Assembly (NCBI GenBank): GCA_031253755.1
Contig: JAIRVT010000075.1
Location: forward strand, 1 to 64,000
From: Enterobacteriaceae bacterium
GTDB lineage: Bacteria > Pseudomonadota > Gammaproteobacteria > Enterobacterales > Enterobacteriaceae
DNA length: 64,000 bases
Direction: 5' to 3'
Numbering within the stretch: position 1 is the stretch's first letter; each line of letters begins with the position of its first letter. A program made the position numbers and the translations under genes. This document shows positions 1 through 14,268 of this stretch, in pieces. The notes below the pieces were generated by a model, which did not search any database, was not told where the DNA came from, and saw only the letters and a list, made by a program, of their open reading frames with translations.

Positions 1-541
1 GCTTCGTTGGTCAGTTCTTCCCGATTATTAACGGTTGCTGCCAGTGCAGTTTCTACCCCTTCTTCTCCCACTTTTTGTGCGATACGCTTTGTTCCGCTGG
101 CATACAGGCGGGCAGTATAGGAACTCTCTGGCGAGGCATTTTTCCGGCTTGCCAGCAATTGCTCCAGTTGATAGAGAAAACTCCATTCTGTTTGGGCAGT
201 AGGAAAACAGCTCTCAGTGCCTTTATGGCAGGTTGGGCCGACAGGATTGGCAAGGATAAGTAGAGTATCGTTGTCGCAATCAGGGTGAATTTCAACTAAT
301 TCCAGAAAATGGCCTGAACTTTCACCTTTGGTCCATAACCGTTGTTTAGTGCGAGAAAAGAACGTAACTTTGCCGGAAGTTAAGGTTACATCTAATGCTT
401 CCTGATTCATGTAACCCAGCATCAGTACCGTCCCGGATACTGCATGTTGCACGATAACGGGCATCAGGTTATCGACTTTTTCCCAATCTAACTTTTCTAT
501 TTTTTGTGATGTTAATGATGACGCTTTTGACGCTGATATTG

Positions 542-548
<7 letters not shown>
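1..548 (-). CDS. hisI: HisI (HisIE), phosphoribosyl-AMP cyclohydrolase / phosphoribosyl-ATP pyrophosphatase, 3' end cut off by window
   Basis: Bifunctional enzyme for histidine steps 2 and 3: the C-terminal half removes pyrophosphate from PR-ATP and the N-terminal half opens the PR-AMP ring. About 182 residues are visible and roughly 20 C-terminal residues lie outside the window. The cyclohydrolase part shows the metal-binding DCDNDT motif and the cysteine of GPTCHKG. The pyrophosphatase part shows [19 protein letters not shown]. The ATG at 548 is preceded by GAGG at good spacing and overlaps the last 7 bases of hisF, which indicates translational coupling. It is the last gene of the his operon. 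Identity is very sure; only the C-terminus is unseen. Confidence 0.97.
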
Positions 549-2635
<2,087 letters not shown>

Positions 2636-2659
2636 TATTTTCTCTTATAACGATCCATT

Positions 2660-2711
2660 CGATTCATTACAGCTCACCCGATTCATTACAACCGTCCATT
2701 TCAGCCGTCCA

Positions 2712-2713
<2 letters not shown>
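2660..2713. repeat. Short tandem duplications in the hisB-hisH spacer
   Basis: CGATTCATTACA occurs at 2660-2671 and 2679-2690. CCGTCCATT occurs at 2692-2700 and 2705-2713. The spacing is about 19 and 13 bases. The his genes otherwise overlap or nearly touch, so this spacer looks grown by local duplication. No function is apparent. Confidence 0.7.
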
Positions 2714-6297
<3,584 letters not shown>

Positions 6298-6302
6298 CAG
6301 GT

Positions 6303-7202
6303 TTACTCCATCATCTTTTCGATAGGTAAAACCAGAATGGAGCTGGCGCCCAATGCCTTGAGTTTTTCCATCGTTTCCCAAAAGAGTGTTTCACTGCTTA
6401 CCATGTGCATGGCGACGCGATTTTGCGCTCCCGCCAGAGGCAAAATAGTCGGGCGTTCTGCTCCCGGCAACAAAGCGATAATTTCTTCCAGTTTGTCACT
6501 GGGAGCATGTAGCATGATGTATTTGGATTCACGGGCTTGGATCACGCCTTGAATGCGGATCATCAGTTTATCAATGAGTTGCTGTTTGGCTGCTGGCATT
6601 TCACCATCACGTTGGATCAGGCAGGCTTTTGAGCGATAAATGACTTCAACTTCCCGTAAACCGTTTGCTTCCAATGTTGCGCCTGTTGAAACTAAATCGC
6701 AGATGGCGTCCGCTAATCCTGCCCGTGGGGCAACTTCAACAGAACCATTAAGAAGGCAGGGTTTAAATGGGATACCTTTTTGATCCAGATAGCGTTTTAA
6801 TAAGTGTGGATATGAAGTGGCAATACGGGAATTTTGCAGGCACTCCACACCGGTATAGTTGTAATCAAGAGGCGCTGCGAGTGAGAGTCGGCATTCGCCA
6901 AAATCAAGGCGACGTAATAGGGTATAGCGGGGATTATTCCCCTGTGTTTGACGGCTGAGTGACTCTTCTTCCAGAACGTTTTCACCAATAATACCTAAAT
7001 CGACAACGCCATCCATAACAAGGCCCGGAATGTCATCATCGCGGACTCGCAGGATATCAATGGGCATGTTTTCTGCGAATGCAATCAGGCGTTGTTGCTG
7101 TAAATTGATTTTGATACCGCAACGTGCCAGCAGTGCTCTAGAATCATCACTCAGGCGCCCGGATTTCTGCATGGCTATCCGTAAGCGTGTTTTATCTAAC
7201 AT
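6303..7202 (-). CDS. hisG: HisG, ATP phosphoribosyltransferase (long form)
   Basis: Committed step of histidine synthesis, condensing ATP and PRPP. At 299 residues it is the long (HisG-L) form with its own C-terminal regulatory domain, so no HisZ partner is needed. The catalytic domain carries the PRPP-loop segment [14 protein letters not shown]. The C-terminal domain (about 225-299) carries the histidine feedback site. It is the first structural gene of the operon, behind the hisL attenuator, and ends 5 bases before hisD. Confidence 0.98.
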   Translation of the reverse strand: MLDKTRLRIAMQKSGRLSDDSRALLARCGIKINLQQQRLIAFAENMPIDILRVRDDDIPGLVMDGVVDLGIIGENVLEEESLSRQTQGNNPRYTLLRRLDFGECRLSLAAPLDYNYTGVECLQNSRIATSYPHLLKRYLDQKGIPFKPCLLNGSVEVAPRAGLADAICDLVSTGATLEANGLREVEVIYRSKACLIQRDGEMPAAKQQLIDKLMIRIQGVIQARESKYIMLHAPSDKLEEIIALLPGAERPTILPLAGAQNRVAMHMVSSETLFWETMEKLKALGASSILVLPIEKMME

Positions 7203-7283
7203 GTTATATCCACCCTATATATCAATCAGAATTTTTTTCTATCATTTCAAGTTAAAAACGACCGTTTTTAAAATCAGCAGGCA

Positions 7284-7317
7284 TAAAAAAACCCCCGGAA
7301 AATCTTCCGAGGGTTTT
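7284..7317 (-). terminator. his attenuator terminator
   Basis: On the minus strand a stem pairs CCCTCGGAAG with a CTTCCGGGGG-type arm, followed by a run of seven T. It lies about 65 bases after hisL and 80 before hisG, the standard position of the his attenuator. When charged His-tRNA is plentiful the leader ribosome does not stall and this hairpin ends transcription. The structure is seen directly; the regulation is inferred from the family. Confidence 0.88.
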
Positions 7318-7380
7318 CTATCGTATTCATGCCACCGGAAGAGTTGTTAAACGTCTTCCAGCACACAACAGCCTGAAAGA

Positions 7381-7428
7381 CTAGTCAGGATGATGGTGAT
7401 GATGATGGTTAAATTGAATACGGTTCAT
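7381..7428 (-). CDS. hisL: HisL, his operon leader peptide
   Basis: Fifteen-residue leader MNRIQFNHHHHHHPD with six consecutive histidine codons (CAT/CAC mix), ending in TAG. The enterobacterial leader usually has seven histidines, so this one is shorter by one. Ribosome stalling on the His codons when His-tRNA is scarce favours the antiterminator over the hairpin at 7284-7317. Position, size and composition leave little doubt. Confidence 0.95.
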   Translation of the reverse strand: MNRIQFNHHHHHHPD

Positions 7429-7542
7429 GCTGTGTGCTCTTTGCCTGATTATGTTTAATGACTTATGTTTAACAGATTGGCGGTTAACGATCTGAGTCTA
7501 AACTGGGTTAAGCCCTTTAGGAAAGCGTTGTGCTTAACTTTT

Positions 7543-7570
7543 ATACAGTACATGTAATACAGTGTTGGTA
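7543..7570. repeat. 14-bp tandem duplication between hisL and yeeZ
   Basis: ATACAGTACATGTA is followed directly by ATACAGTGTTGGTA (10 of 14 identical). A second pair (TTATGTTTAA at 7449-7458 and 7463-7472, period 14) lies closer to hisL. The region should contain the divergent promoters of hisL and yeeZ, but no promoter is assigned confidently. Confidence 0.6.
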
Positions 7571-7700
7571 TATGTTTACAGGGATAAAAATAGGTTGTCT
7601 GTTGTTTAACCTATCTGATCCTGCGTATGGAAAGCAACCTTTTTTTTAAAAAAGTGAAGTTATTATTTTTAACATCTTGTATGAGCTGGAGAGGGTCAAA

Positions 7701-8552
7701 ATGAAAAAGGTTTCTATTATCGGGCTGGGATGGCTGGGAATGCCATTGGCGCAGATGTTGCTGAGAAGTGGTGTACAGGTCGTCGGCAGTAAAACAACGC
7801 CAGATGGTGTTGAAGCCGCCTGTATGTGTGGCGTGGATTGTCACTTATTGAATCTGACGCCTGAAATTGTTTGTGATGCCGATAAATTAGCGCAGCTTAT
7901 GTCGGTTGATGTATTGGTGCTGGCGCTTCCGGTCAGAAGCGTTGCGGAAGGCGGTGCGGGTTATGTTAAAGCTGTTCAGTTGCTTGTTGATACCGCACTT
8001 TCGTATTCGGTTCCGCATATTATTTTTACCAGCTCAACTTCGGTTTATGGTTCGTCCATCGGTCATCTCAATGAGAATTCCCCCTTGTCTCCTGAAACTC
8101 AATCCGCTAAGGCATTGGTTGAATTGGAAAATTGGTTGCACCAATTACCGAATACTTCCGTTGATATTCTACGGTTGGCTGGTTTGGTAGGCAGCGGTCG
8201 TCATGCGGGGCGTTTTCTTGCAGGGAAAAAAGCGGTTGTTGGAGGCGAAAATGCAGTTAATTTAGTGCATCAGGATGATGCTATTTCTGCCATTAAACTC
8301 TTAATTCAGCGTTCTGAAGGGGGAAATATTTATAATTTATGTGCGCCGAAACACCCTAAAAAATCTGAATTTTACGCGCAAGCCTGTCGCCAGCTCAATC
8401 TGATCCCGCCTGAGTTTTTACTGCCAGAAGAAAATGAGGAAGGGAAAAACCATTCAGGAGAATATAAAGTGATTGATGGAAGCCGTATTTGCCGGGATCT
8501 GGGGTTTGAGTACCAATATCCAGATCCCGGAAGAATGCCGATGAGTGTGTAA
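7701..8552 (+). CDS. yeeZ: YeeZ-like NAD(P)-dependent SDR/epimerase family protein
   Basis: 283-residue Rossmann-fold protein of unknown substrate. The N-terminal KKVSIIGLGWLGMPLAQ is a dinucleotide-binding loop. FTSSTSVYG, DILRLAGLVG and NLVHQDDAISAI are extended-SDR motifs, and it ends DGSRICRDLGFEYQYPDP as E. coli YeeZ does. The ATG at 7701 was preferred over the upstream TTG at 7677 because GGAGAGGG precedes it and the protein then starts like YeeZ. E. coli yeeZ also sits beside hisL, so synteny agrees. It ends exactly where the convergent gstB ends, with no bases between. Confidence 0.88.
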   Translation: MKKVSIIGLGWLGMPLAQMLLRSGVQVVGSKTTPDGVEAACMCGVDCHLLNLTPEIVCDADKLAQLMSVDVLVLALPVRSVAEGGAGYVKAVQLLVDTALSYSVPHIIFTSSTSVYGSSIGHLNENSPLSPETQSAKALVELENWLHQLPNTSVDILRLAGLVGSGRHAGRFLAGKKAVVGGENAVNLVHQDDAISAIKLLIQRSEGGNIYNLCAPKHPKKSEFYAQACRQLNLIPPEFLLPEENEEGKNHSGEYKVIDGSRICRDLGFEYQYPDPGRMPMSV

Positions 8553-9173
8553 TTAATTTATTTCGATCATAACAATCTTCTGAAATGCCGGTCTTTCTGT
8601 CATTAATTGATACCAGCGTTCTAAGTTTGGCAGTGAAGGGCGCTCTGTCACGACATTGACCCACGGATAGACAAAAGGAGCAAGTGCGATATCAGCCATG
8701 CCAAATTTTTCACCGGAAAGATAAGTTTGCTGGCTTAATGCCTCATCCGCTATTTTTAGCAACTTTTCTATTTCGGTTAATGCCTGAGAAATTACTTTTT
8801 GATCCCGTTGCGCTTCAGGGGTTCTGACAAGGTTTATCATGAGCTGTTTGATGGGGAAAAACAGATTACAACTGACCCACTCCATCCATTTCTCAATATT
8901 ATATTTTTCTTTAATATTAGTTGGATGAAGAATGTTCTTACCTGATTTTTCGACGATATATCGAACAATGACATTTGATTCCCACAACACAAAATCATCG
9001 TCCTGTAAGCATGGGATCACACCATTGGGATTCAGCCGTAAATATTCTGGATCATTGAGCCCGCCAAACTTTCCACCAATATCAATTTGCTGATAGGGAA
9101 CCTTTAACTCTTCCAGACACCAAAGCACTTTTTTTACATTTGAGGAATTCTTACGACCCCAGACTGTCAGCAT
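8553..9173 (-). CDS. gstB: GstB-type glutathione S-transferase
   Basis: 206-residue cytosolic GST. The N-terminal thioredoxin-like domain (about 1-80) begins LTVWGRKNSSNVKKVLW and contains the glutathione-contacting NPNGVIPCL and LWESNVIVRY. The C-terminal helical domain (about 90-206) has FGMADIALAPFVY, the conserved GST helix-6 capping aspartate. It ends RPAFQKIVMIEIN, as E. coli GstB (YliJ) does. In E. coli gstB also neighbours dacC. E. coli GstB dehalogenates bromoacetate; the substrate here is not predictable. Confidence 0.85.
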   Translation of the reverse strand: MLTVWGRKNSSNVKKVLWCLEELKVPYQQIDIGGKFGGLNDPEYLRLNPNGVIPCLQDDDFVLWESNVIVRYIVEKSGKNILHPTNIKEKYNIEKWMEWVSCNLFFPIKQLMINLVRTPEAQRDQKVISQALTEIEKLLKIADEALSQQTYLSGEKFGMADIALAPFVYPWVNVVTERPSLPNLERWYQLMTERPAFQKIVMIEIN

Positions 9174-9309
9174 GATTTTCTCCTTAAATAGGATGGTTAA
9201 TTGAGATGAATTATAGGTTAATCTTTACGTTATAGGGTTGGAGTCTTATCACATCGCGTCCTATATTAATAGAGATTTTATATTCGGTTGTCGGAGAATA
9301 AGGCGGGAA

Positions 9310-10521
9310 ATGATGAAAAAAAGAGGTCAGAAGCAAAGAATAACGTTTTTTACGGTCGGGGTGAGTTTTTTTTGGTTGGCAAGTGCCAGTTCATATGCGT
9401 TGGGTGAACCTGCTGCTCCCGAAATTAGTGCTAAAGCTTATGTTTTGATGGACTACACCAGTGGAAGAATTTTGGCTTCGAATCATCCGGATGAGCGGTT
9501 GGACCCGGCAAGTCTGACCAAGATGATGACCAGCTATGTGATTGGTCAGGCGATTAAATCAGGCAAAGTTTCTCCACAAGATTGGGTGACGGTGGGGAAA
9601 GATGCCTGGGCGACAGGCAATCCCAAGCTTAAAGGTTCATCTCTGATGTTTTTAAAACCAGGAGATAAAGTCAAGTTGATTGATTTAAACCGTGGCATTG
9701 TGATTCAGTCTGGCAATGACGCCAGCATTGCACTTGCAGAACACGTGGCAGCCAGCCAGGATGCCTTTGTTGACTTGATGAATAAATATTCTCAATCTTT
9801 GGGGCTGACAAATACGCATTTTAAAACCGTCCATGGTCTGGATGCCAATGGTCAGTACAGTACAGCGCATGATATGGCTCTCTTAGGGCAGGCTCTGATC
9901 CGTGATGTTCCAGAAGAATATGCGTTGAATAAAGAAAAAGAATTTTCTTTTAACAATATTCGCCAGCCTAACCGCAATCGTTTGTTGTGGGACAAAAATA
10001 TGAATGTGGATGGCATCAAAACAGGGCATACCAGTGGCGCAGGATTTAACCTTGTTGCTTCTGCAACCGAAGGCCCGATGCGTTTAATTTCAGTGGTTTT
10101 AGGTGCGCCAAGTGATCGTATGCGTTTTACGGATAGTACAAAATTGCTGTCATGGGGATTTCGTTCTTATGAAAACAGTGCCCCAATTAAGGCTGGTGAT
10201 GTGCTGATGGAAGAAAGAGTGTGGTATGGAAATCGCGCTCACGTTGCCTTAGGTGTAGAAAAAGATACCGCAGTGACCGTATTGCGTGGGCAAGCCGCTA
10301 ACGTAAAAGTCAATTTTACATTGAACCAACCTTCACTGGAGGCGCCATTAGCCAAAAATCAGGTTGTCGGGAGTGTCAATTTTGTGCTGGACGGCAAAGT
10401 TATTGCGCAACAGCCGTTAGTCGTTAAAGACGCTGTTGAAGAAGGCGGCTTTTTTGGGCGGGCTTGGGATTTTATTGTGAAAACGGTCAGTGGCTGGTTT
10501 AATTCAATTTTCGGTTCATGA
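9310..10521 (+). CDS. dacC: D-alanyl-D-alanine carboxypeptidase, DacC-like (PBP5/6 family)
   Basis: Periplasmic low-molecular-weight penicillin-binding protein that trims the terminal D-Ala from peptidoglycan pentapeptides. It has a signal peptide (basic start, hydrophobic run, cleavage near SSYALG). Active-site motifs are SLTK near residue 68, SGN near 134 and KTG near 237. A beta-rich C-terminal domain and an amphipathic membrane-anchor helix ([19 protein letters not shown]) follow. The tail and the SVVLGA..DRMRF segment resemble E. coli DacC more than DacA or DacD, and the gstB neighbour agrees. The ATG at 9310 (or 9313) has a purine-rich site upstream; the in-frame TTG at 9238 would spoil the signal peptide. 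Confidence 0.88.
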   Translation: MMKKRGQKQRITFFTVGVSFFWLASASSYALGEPAAPEISAKAYVLMDYTSGRILASNHPDERLDPASLTKMMTSYVIGQAIKSGKVSPQDWVTVGKDAWATGNPKLKGSSLMFLKPGDKVKLIDLNRGIVIQSGNDASIALAEHVAASQDAFVDLMNKYSQSLGLTNTHFKTVHGLDANGQYSTAHDMALLGQALIRDVPEEYALNKEKEFSFNNIRQPNRNRLLWDKNMNVDGIKTGHTSGAGFNLVASATEGPMRLISVVLGAPSDRMRFTDSTKLLSWGFRSYENSAPIKAGDVLMEERVWYGNRAHVALGVEKDTAVTVLRGQAANVKVNFTLNQPSLEAPLAKNQVVGSVNFVLDGKVIAQQPLVVKDAVEEGGFFGRAWDFIVKTVSGWFNSIFGS

Positions 10522-10545
10522 GTTGTGGTTCATGGTTCGTGATTA

Positions 10546-10581
10546 AAAATGCCAGTTATCATAAAGATAGCTGGCATTTTT
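10546..10581. terminator. Bidirectional terminator between dacC and sdaC
   Basis: Near-perfect stem AATGCCAGTTATC / GATAGCTGGCATT with a five-base loop, flanked by A5 on the left and T5 on the right. It can end both convergent transcripts. Confidence 0.88.
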
Positions 10582-10623
10582 CAGGGACTGGCAGTAATGG
10601 TTAAAAACTGTCCGCCAGCGTCT

Positions 10624-11928
10624 TTAGATCACAGAATAAATTGCCGCAGAAATAGCGACTGAACCTGTCACAACAACGAAGATGTTGCTTGGTTTACCTG
10701 CATATTTGCGCATAGCTGGAACTTTGTAGATGGCATACATTGGCATGATAAACAGGATCATGGCAATAATCGGCCCGCCCAGAGATTCAATGATGTTCAG
10801 AATACTTGGGTTCAGAGTGGCAACAATCCACGCACTAATCAGCATAAAGAGGCTAGTGATACGATTCAGTGTTCTGTGCTGAAGAGATTTACCCTGAGCA
10901 TTCAACGCCTTGTTAATGATGCCATTAAAACCTTCACGAGCGCCCAGATAATGACCAAGGAACGACTTGGTAATCGCAATAAAGGCAATGAATGGCGCAA
11001 CATAGGCAATAACAGGAGCGTTAAAATGGTTGGCCAGATAAGACAGAATAGTAATGTTCTGTGCTTTAGCTTCTGCCAGATTTTCAGGAGTCAGGCTCAA
11101 TACGCAGCTAAAGACGAAGAACATGACTGTCAGCACCATCATGATATGAGCGTAGGCCAGAATGCGTGAGCATTTTTTCTCTGCATTTTCACCGTACTCT
11201 TCACGTTTTGCGACAGCAAATGCAGAGATGATTGGGGAATGGTTGAAAGAAAAAACCATCACCGGAATCGCTAACCACAGGGTGAACAACATGCCGTGAT
11301 TGCTGGTGGATGAAAGAGAACTTTCCAGCGAAAAAGTATCAAAAATTGCCGTGTTCCAGTTAGGGATCAGGTACAGAGCCAGCAGCATCAGAACGGTGAC
11401 GAATGGAAACACCAATACGCTCATCGCCTTAACAATGGTTTTCTCACCAAAGCGAATGATACTCATAACACCGAGGATCAAGATCAGCGCCAGCAATGCA
11501 CGAGGTGGTGCATTCATATGTAGCTGGTGGGTGATAAAACTTTCCACAGTATTGGTCAGCGCAACGCTGTAAACGAGCAGGATAGGGTAGATGGCAAAGA
11601 AATAGAGAATCGTAATAAAAAAACCTGCGACTTTACCGAAATGCTCTTCTACCACACCCGTAATATCTTCACCGCTATTTTTGCCTGACAGGACAAAACG
11701 GCACATTCCCCGGTGCGCGAAAAATGTCATCGGCAGTGCAAGCAAGGCCATGATAATAAGCGGGATCAATCCACCGATACCGGCGTTGATGGGAAGAAAT
11801 AGAACACCAGCGCCAATGGCTGTGCCATATAATCCCAACATCCATACAGTATCTGATTTACGCCAGGTAGAGTAATCACTTTTGCTATAAGCAGAGGATG
11901 CGATTGAACTCGTTTGAGATGTGTCCAT
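10624..11928 (-). CDS. sdaC: SdaC, serine transporter (HAAAP family)
   Basis: 434-residue inner-membrane permease with about 11 hydrophobic segments that takes up L-serine by proton symport. The N-terminal WRKSDTVWMLGLYGTAIGAGVLFLPINAGIGG and AHRGMCRFVLSGKN are almost identical to E. coli SdaC, closer than to TdcC or YhaO paralogues. No serine deaminase gene lies beside it, unlike the sdaC-sdaB pair in E. coli. Here it stands alone between dacC and ybjG, where E. coli has deoR. A very long A+T-rich region precedes it. Confidence 0.92.
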   Translation of the reverse strand: MDTSQTSSIASSAYSKSDYSTWRKSDTVWMLGLYGTAIGAGVLFLPINAGIGGLIPLIIMALLALPMTFFAHRGMCRFVLSGKNSGEDITGVVEEHFGKVAGFFITILYFFAIYPILLVYSVALTNTVESFITHQLHMNAPPRALLALILILGVMSIIRFGEKTIVKAMSVLVFPFVTVLMLLALYLIPNWNTAIFDTFSLESSLSSTSNHGMLFTLWLAIPVMVFSFNHSPIISAFAVAKREEYGENAEKKCSRILAYAHIMMVLTVMFFVFSCVLSLTPENLAEAKAQNITILSYLANHFNAPVIAYVAPFIAFIAITKSFLGHYLGAREGFNGIINKALNAQGKSLQHRTLNRITSLFMLISAWIVATLNPSILNIIESLGGPIIAMILFIMPMYAIYKVPAMRKYAGKPSNIFVVVTGSVAISAAIYSVI

Positions 11929-12786
11929 AAAATCTCCGAAATAACGCGCTATTGTAAAATAAAAAAACTACTAAACTCGCACATTCATAGAATGCACGAG
12001 CCGGGTTCGTTATATGAATAATAAGTTGCCAGATATTAATCTGATGGTTATTTAAACATTAATATAACTGTATTAATGATATTGCCCAAAATACAGTCAT
12101 TTTAAACAGAGTGATCTAATCCAACTCAGTTTTATTTTTGATACTTAAGTCAAAAATGGCTAACCATAAAATGCAGTGGAAAGAATATAATTATTTTTAG
12201 TGCAGTGTACCGTGATCATTCTCTCAATTGCGAAATTTATATCTAATAATTAATATGTTATAAGCTCTCGCAATGATGTTAATTAAATATTAAATAAGTC
12301 ATATTCGCTAAAAATAGAGGGGCTATATCATTATTTAAATTTTAATGTTCTGCCTTTATCTCATTATGCTTGATTAATGTTCATATATTAATAATATTGC
12401 TTTTATATATATCTATTTTGGTGATAAAAAGTAAGATTAATATTAAATTTTTATATTTTAAAATATAAATATTCAGGCGTTGTTTATTGTATCCATATGA
12501 AATAAAAGTAAAGTAATTATGCTGACTTTTAGTCATTCCTATATGAATGGTTGTTTAATGTATTGAATGTCAGGAGTTAATAAATTTCTTATATTTCAAA
12601 AAAGGCTGAATAAAAAGAAATCAAAGTAACGTATTTTCATAAAGAAAACATAATAATATGTTGGTTATCATTCTTCCAATCGTCATTCTCCAATGATAAC
12701 TTCCCCCAGTAACATTTGCTCTAATATACAGCGTTATTATTCTCTGGCACTGGGGGGCGTGTATTCTGTTGATTCTTTATCCAGAC
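11929..12786. other. 858-base A+T-rich gap upstream of sdaC and downstream of ybjG
   Basis: No open reading frame, tRNA or recognised repeat was found. The sequence is very A+T-rich from about 12180 to 12650. The right end (12663-12756) is different: it can form two nested-looking hairpins, GTTATCATT/AATGATAAC (12664-12672 with 12692-12700) and CCCCCAGT/ACTGGGGG (12703-12710 with 12749-12756). The sdaC promoter must be here, but no clear CRP site was identified. Confidence 0.6.
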
Positions 12787-13395
12787 TTAGTTTTGCATCC
12801 AACCTTTTCTGATAGGGAAAGCACAGCAGAAATGGTAAAGGAACGTGAGTTTATTTTGTAAATATGTGCCATAAAGATGCCAGAATATCTGGGTAATTGC
12901 ACATGCCATCAGGCTGACCAAAAATGCGCCTAACATGTCAATCGGCCAATGAACGCCTACATAGATTCTAGACCACGCCACAACACAAGCAATAACCATC
13001 AGGTAGAGACCTAACCGGATGCGATACCAAAAGGTAAAGGCCAGCGAAAAAGTAAATACAGCAGTGCCATGATTACTGGGGAAAGAAGCTGTCGGTGTAT
13101 GGGGAAGAAAATTATAGCCAATGCCTTCCACAAAGGGGCGTGCATGTGGAGCAAGAGCACCAATAATAGATGACATTGTGATGGCAACAGCGAAAGCAAT
13201 ACAGGATTTACTAACAACAATGCGCTGGCGTGAGATGGTTTCTTTTTTACCCCACAACCAGAAAATGGCTAAGGTGATTGGGTATACAAGTACCAGATAT
13301 TTTGCAGCGAGGATAGCAAACATGATCATGCCAGAGGATGAATCTGGTGTGGCATTGATAAGAGTATATAAATTGTGGTTCAGTTGTTCTATCAA
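12787..13395 (-). CDS. ybjG: YbjG, undecaprenyl-diphosphate phosphatase (PAP2 family)
   Basis: Inner-membrane enzyme that dephosphorylates undecaprenyl diphosphate in the periplasm, recycling the lipid carrier for peptidoglycan and O-antigen. About five to six membrane segments are visible. The PAP2 motifs are APHARPF (about 75-81), PSNHGT (about 103-108) and SRIYVGVHWPIDMLG (about 141-155), with the catalytic histidines. It ends CAFPIRKGW, as E. coli YbjG does. The TTG at 13395 has GAGG at good spacing and aligns with the E. coli start; the GTG at 13407 is the alternative and lacks a Shine-Dalgarno sequence. Confidence 0.9.
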   Translation of the reverse strand: MIEQLNHNLYTLINATPDSSSGMIMFAILAAKYLVLVYPITLAIFWLWGKKETISRQRIVVSKSCIAFAVAITMSSIIGALAPHARPFVEGIGYNFLPHTPTASFPSNHGTAVFTFSLAFTFWYRIRLGLYLMVIACVVAWSRIYVGVHWPIDMLGAFLVSLMACAITQIFWHLYGTYLQNKLTFLYHFCCAFPIRKGWMQN

Positions 13396-13512
13396 AGTAA
13401 GCCTCACACGCGCATTAAAGTAAAAACATGATAACGTGCTTTATCGGATTGTTGTTAAACGATAATTTTATCATGTGGTTCAACAAAGAGATATATCCAT
13501 CCTGTTTCCAAC

Positions 13513-13590
13513 AAAAAACCCGATAGTCTTTAACCAAAAGGGATGACTATCGGGCTCCTCAATATGGGGACATCAAAGAAAAGCAGTGGC
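13513..13590 (-). ncRNA. rybB: RybB, sigma-E-dependent Hfq-binding small RNA
   Basis: On the minus strand an about 78-base segment starts GCCACTGCTTTTCTTTGATG, which is the conserved 5' seed of enterobacterial RybB. It continues with a TCCCCATATTGAGGAGCC region and ends in a 10-bp hairpin (GACTATCGGG / CCCGATAGTC) followed by six T. The seed and architecture match E. coli RybB, while the terminator stem differs in sequence, as expected for the less constrained part. RybB represses outer-membrane protein mRNAs with Hfq during envelope stress. In E. coli rybB also lies in the ybjG-grxA neighbourhood. Identification is from memory of the RNA, without a covariance search. Confidence 0.88.
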
Positions 13591-13624
13591 AATAATTGAG
13601 ACTATATGAAAACATGAAAGTTCT
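13591..13624 (-). promoter_or_regulatory. Sigma-E-type promoter of rybB
   Basis: Reading the minus strand, AGAACTT (13624-13618) resembles the sigma-E -35 consensus GGAACTT. After 15 bases comes GTCTCAA (13602-13596), similar to the -10 consensus. The first base of RybB follows at a normal distance. It agrees with the known control of rybB. Confidence 0.75.
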
Positions 13625-13714
13625 TTTGATTGAAAAAAATTACATAATTTTTTTTCAATTCAATCACAGATTGTGTTGAGGTGAGTTTAAAATTTTTTCA
13701 AAATTAACAGGATA

Positions 13715-13756
13715 CCGCTACTCAGCAAGAGAACTGCTCTCTTCACTGAATAGCGG
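13715..13756 (-). terminator. Hairpin downstream of grxA, probable terminator
   Basis: CCGCTACTCAG pairs with CTGAATAGCGG (one mismatch), and inside it AAGAGA pairs with TCTCTT, giving a 42-base stem-loop just after the grxA stop. The T-rich tail on the minus strand is interrupted, so intrinsic termination is likely but not certain. It separates grxA from rybB. Confidence 0.55.
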
Positions 13757-13766
13757 ATGCCAGAGA

Positions 13767-14030
13767 TTATTTGTAGAGGTCTAAGTGTTCTTTGGCATAG
13801 GCTTCAAAATCAGTGCAGCCACCAATGTGTTTCTCATCAATGAAAATCTGAGGGACAGTTTCGACAGGTTTGCCTACTGTTTTTGATAAGTCTTCTTTGG
13901 TAATGCCTTCAGCCTGAATATTAATATAACGGTAATCAAAGTCTTCGCGCTCTGCTTTTAATTTTTCAGCCAGTTCTTTAGCGCGGACACAGTATGGGCA
14001 GCCGGGACGACCAAAAATGACAGTATACAT
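13767..14030 (-). CDS. grxA: GrxA, glutaredoxin 1
   Basis: 87-residue cytoplasmic redox protein that uses glutathione to reduce ribonucleotide reductase and protein disulfides. The dithiol active site CPYC lies at residues 12-15 in FGRPGCPYCVRA. ETVPQIFID contains the cis-proline and HIGGCTDFEAY binds glutathione. Length equals E. coli GrxA within two residues. In E. coli OxyR activates grxA; no OxyR site was identified here. It is divergent from ybjC as in E. coli. Confidence 0.96.
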   Translation of the reverse strand: MYTVIFGRPGCPYCVRAKELAEKLKAEREDFDYRYINIQAEGITKEDLSKTVGKPVETVPQIFIDEKHIGGCTDFEAYAKEHLDLYK

Positions 14031-14043
14031 ATGAACTCCTTAG

Positions 14044-14072
14044 TGATAGTAGTCATGGGGATAGTCATCATG
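14044..14072. repeat. 15-bp imperfect tandem duplication upstream of grxA
   Basis: TGATAGTAGTCATG (14044-14057) and GGATAGTCATCATG (14059-14072) sit side by side just outside the grxA start codon, inside the divergent grxA/ybjC promoter spacer. Confidence 0.5.
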
Positions 14073-14268
14073 AACTATACCCTTTAGGTTTAGGATATAC
14101 ATCGGTATGTAATGTAGCGTCACTATGCCTGTAAGTGCAGGTAAAAAAAAGTAGGAATTTCCTTTTGCTTTAATAAGTCCTGCCAATAGTAGAGGTTGAG
14201 GTATGATAACCTGATAAGGACAGGCGAGGAATTTATTTCACCTGACAGATTCGGAAGGTAGTCAACAG

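Noticed and set aside
53..295. 80-residue minus-strand frame with a signal-like N-terminus
   Set aside because: It lies inside hisI in another frame; the hisI frame is conserved and continuous.
7541..7565. Possible LexA or TyrR site near hisL
   Set aside because: The CAG/CTG spacing is wrong for LexA and the half-sites are direct, not inverted; it is explained better as a 14-bp tandem duplication.
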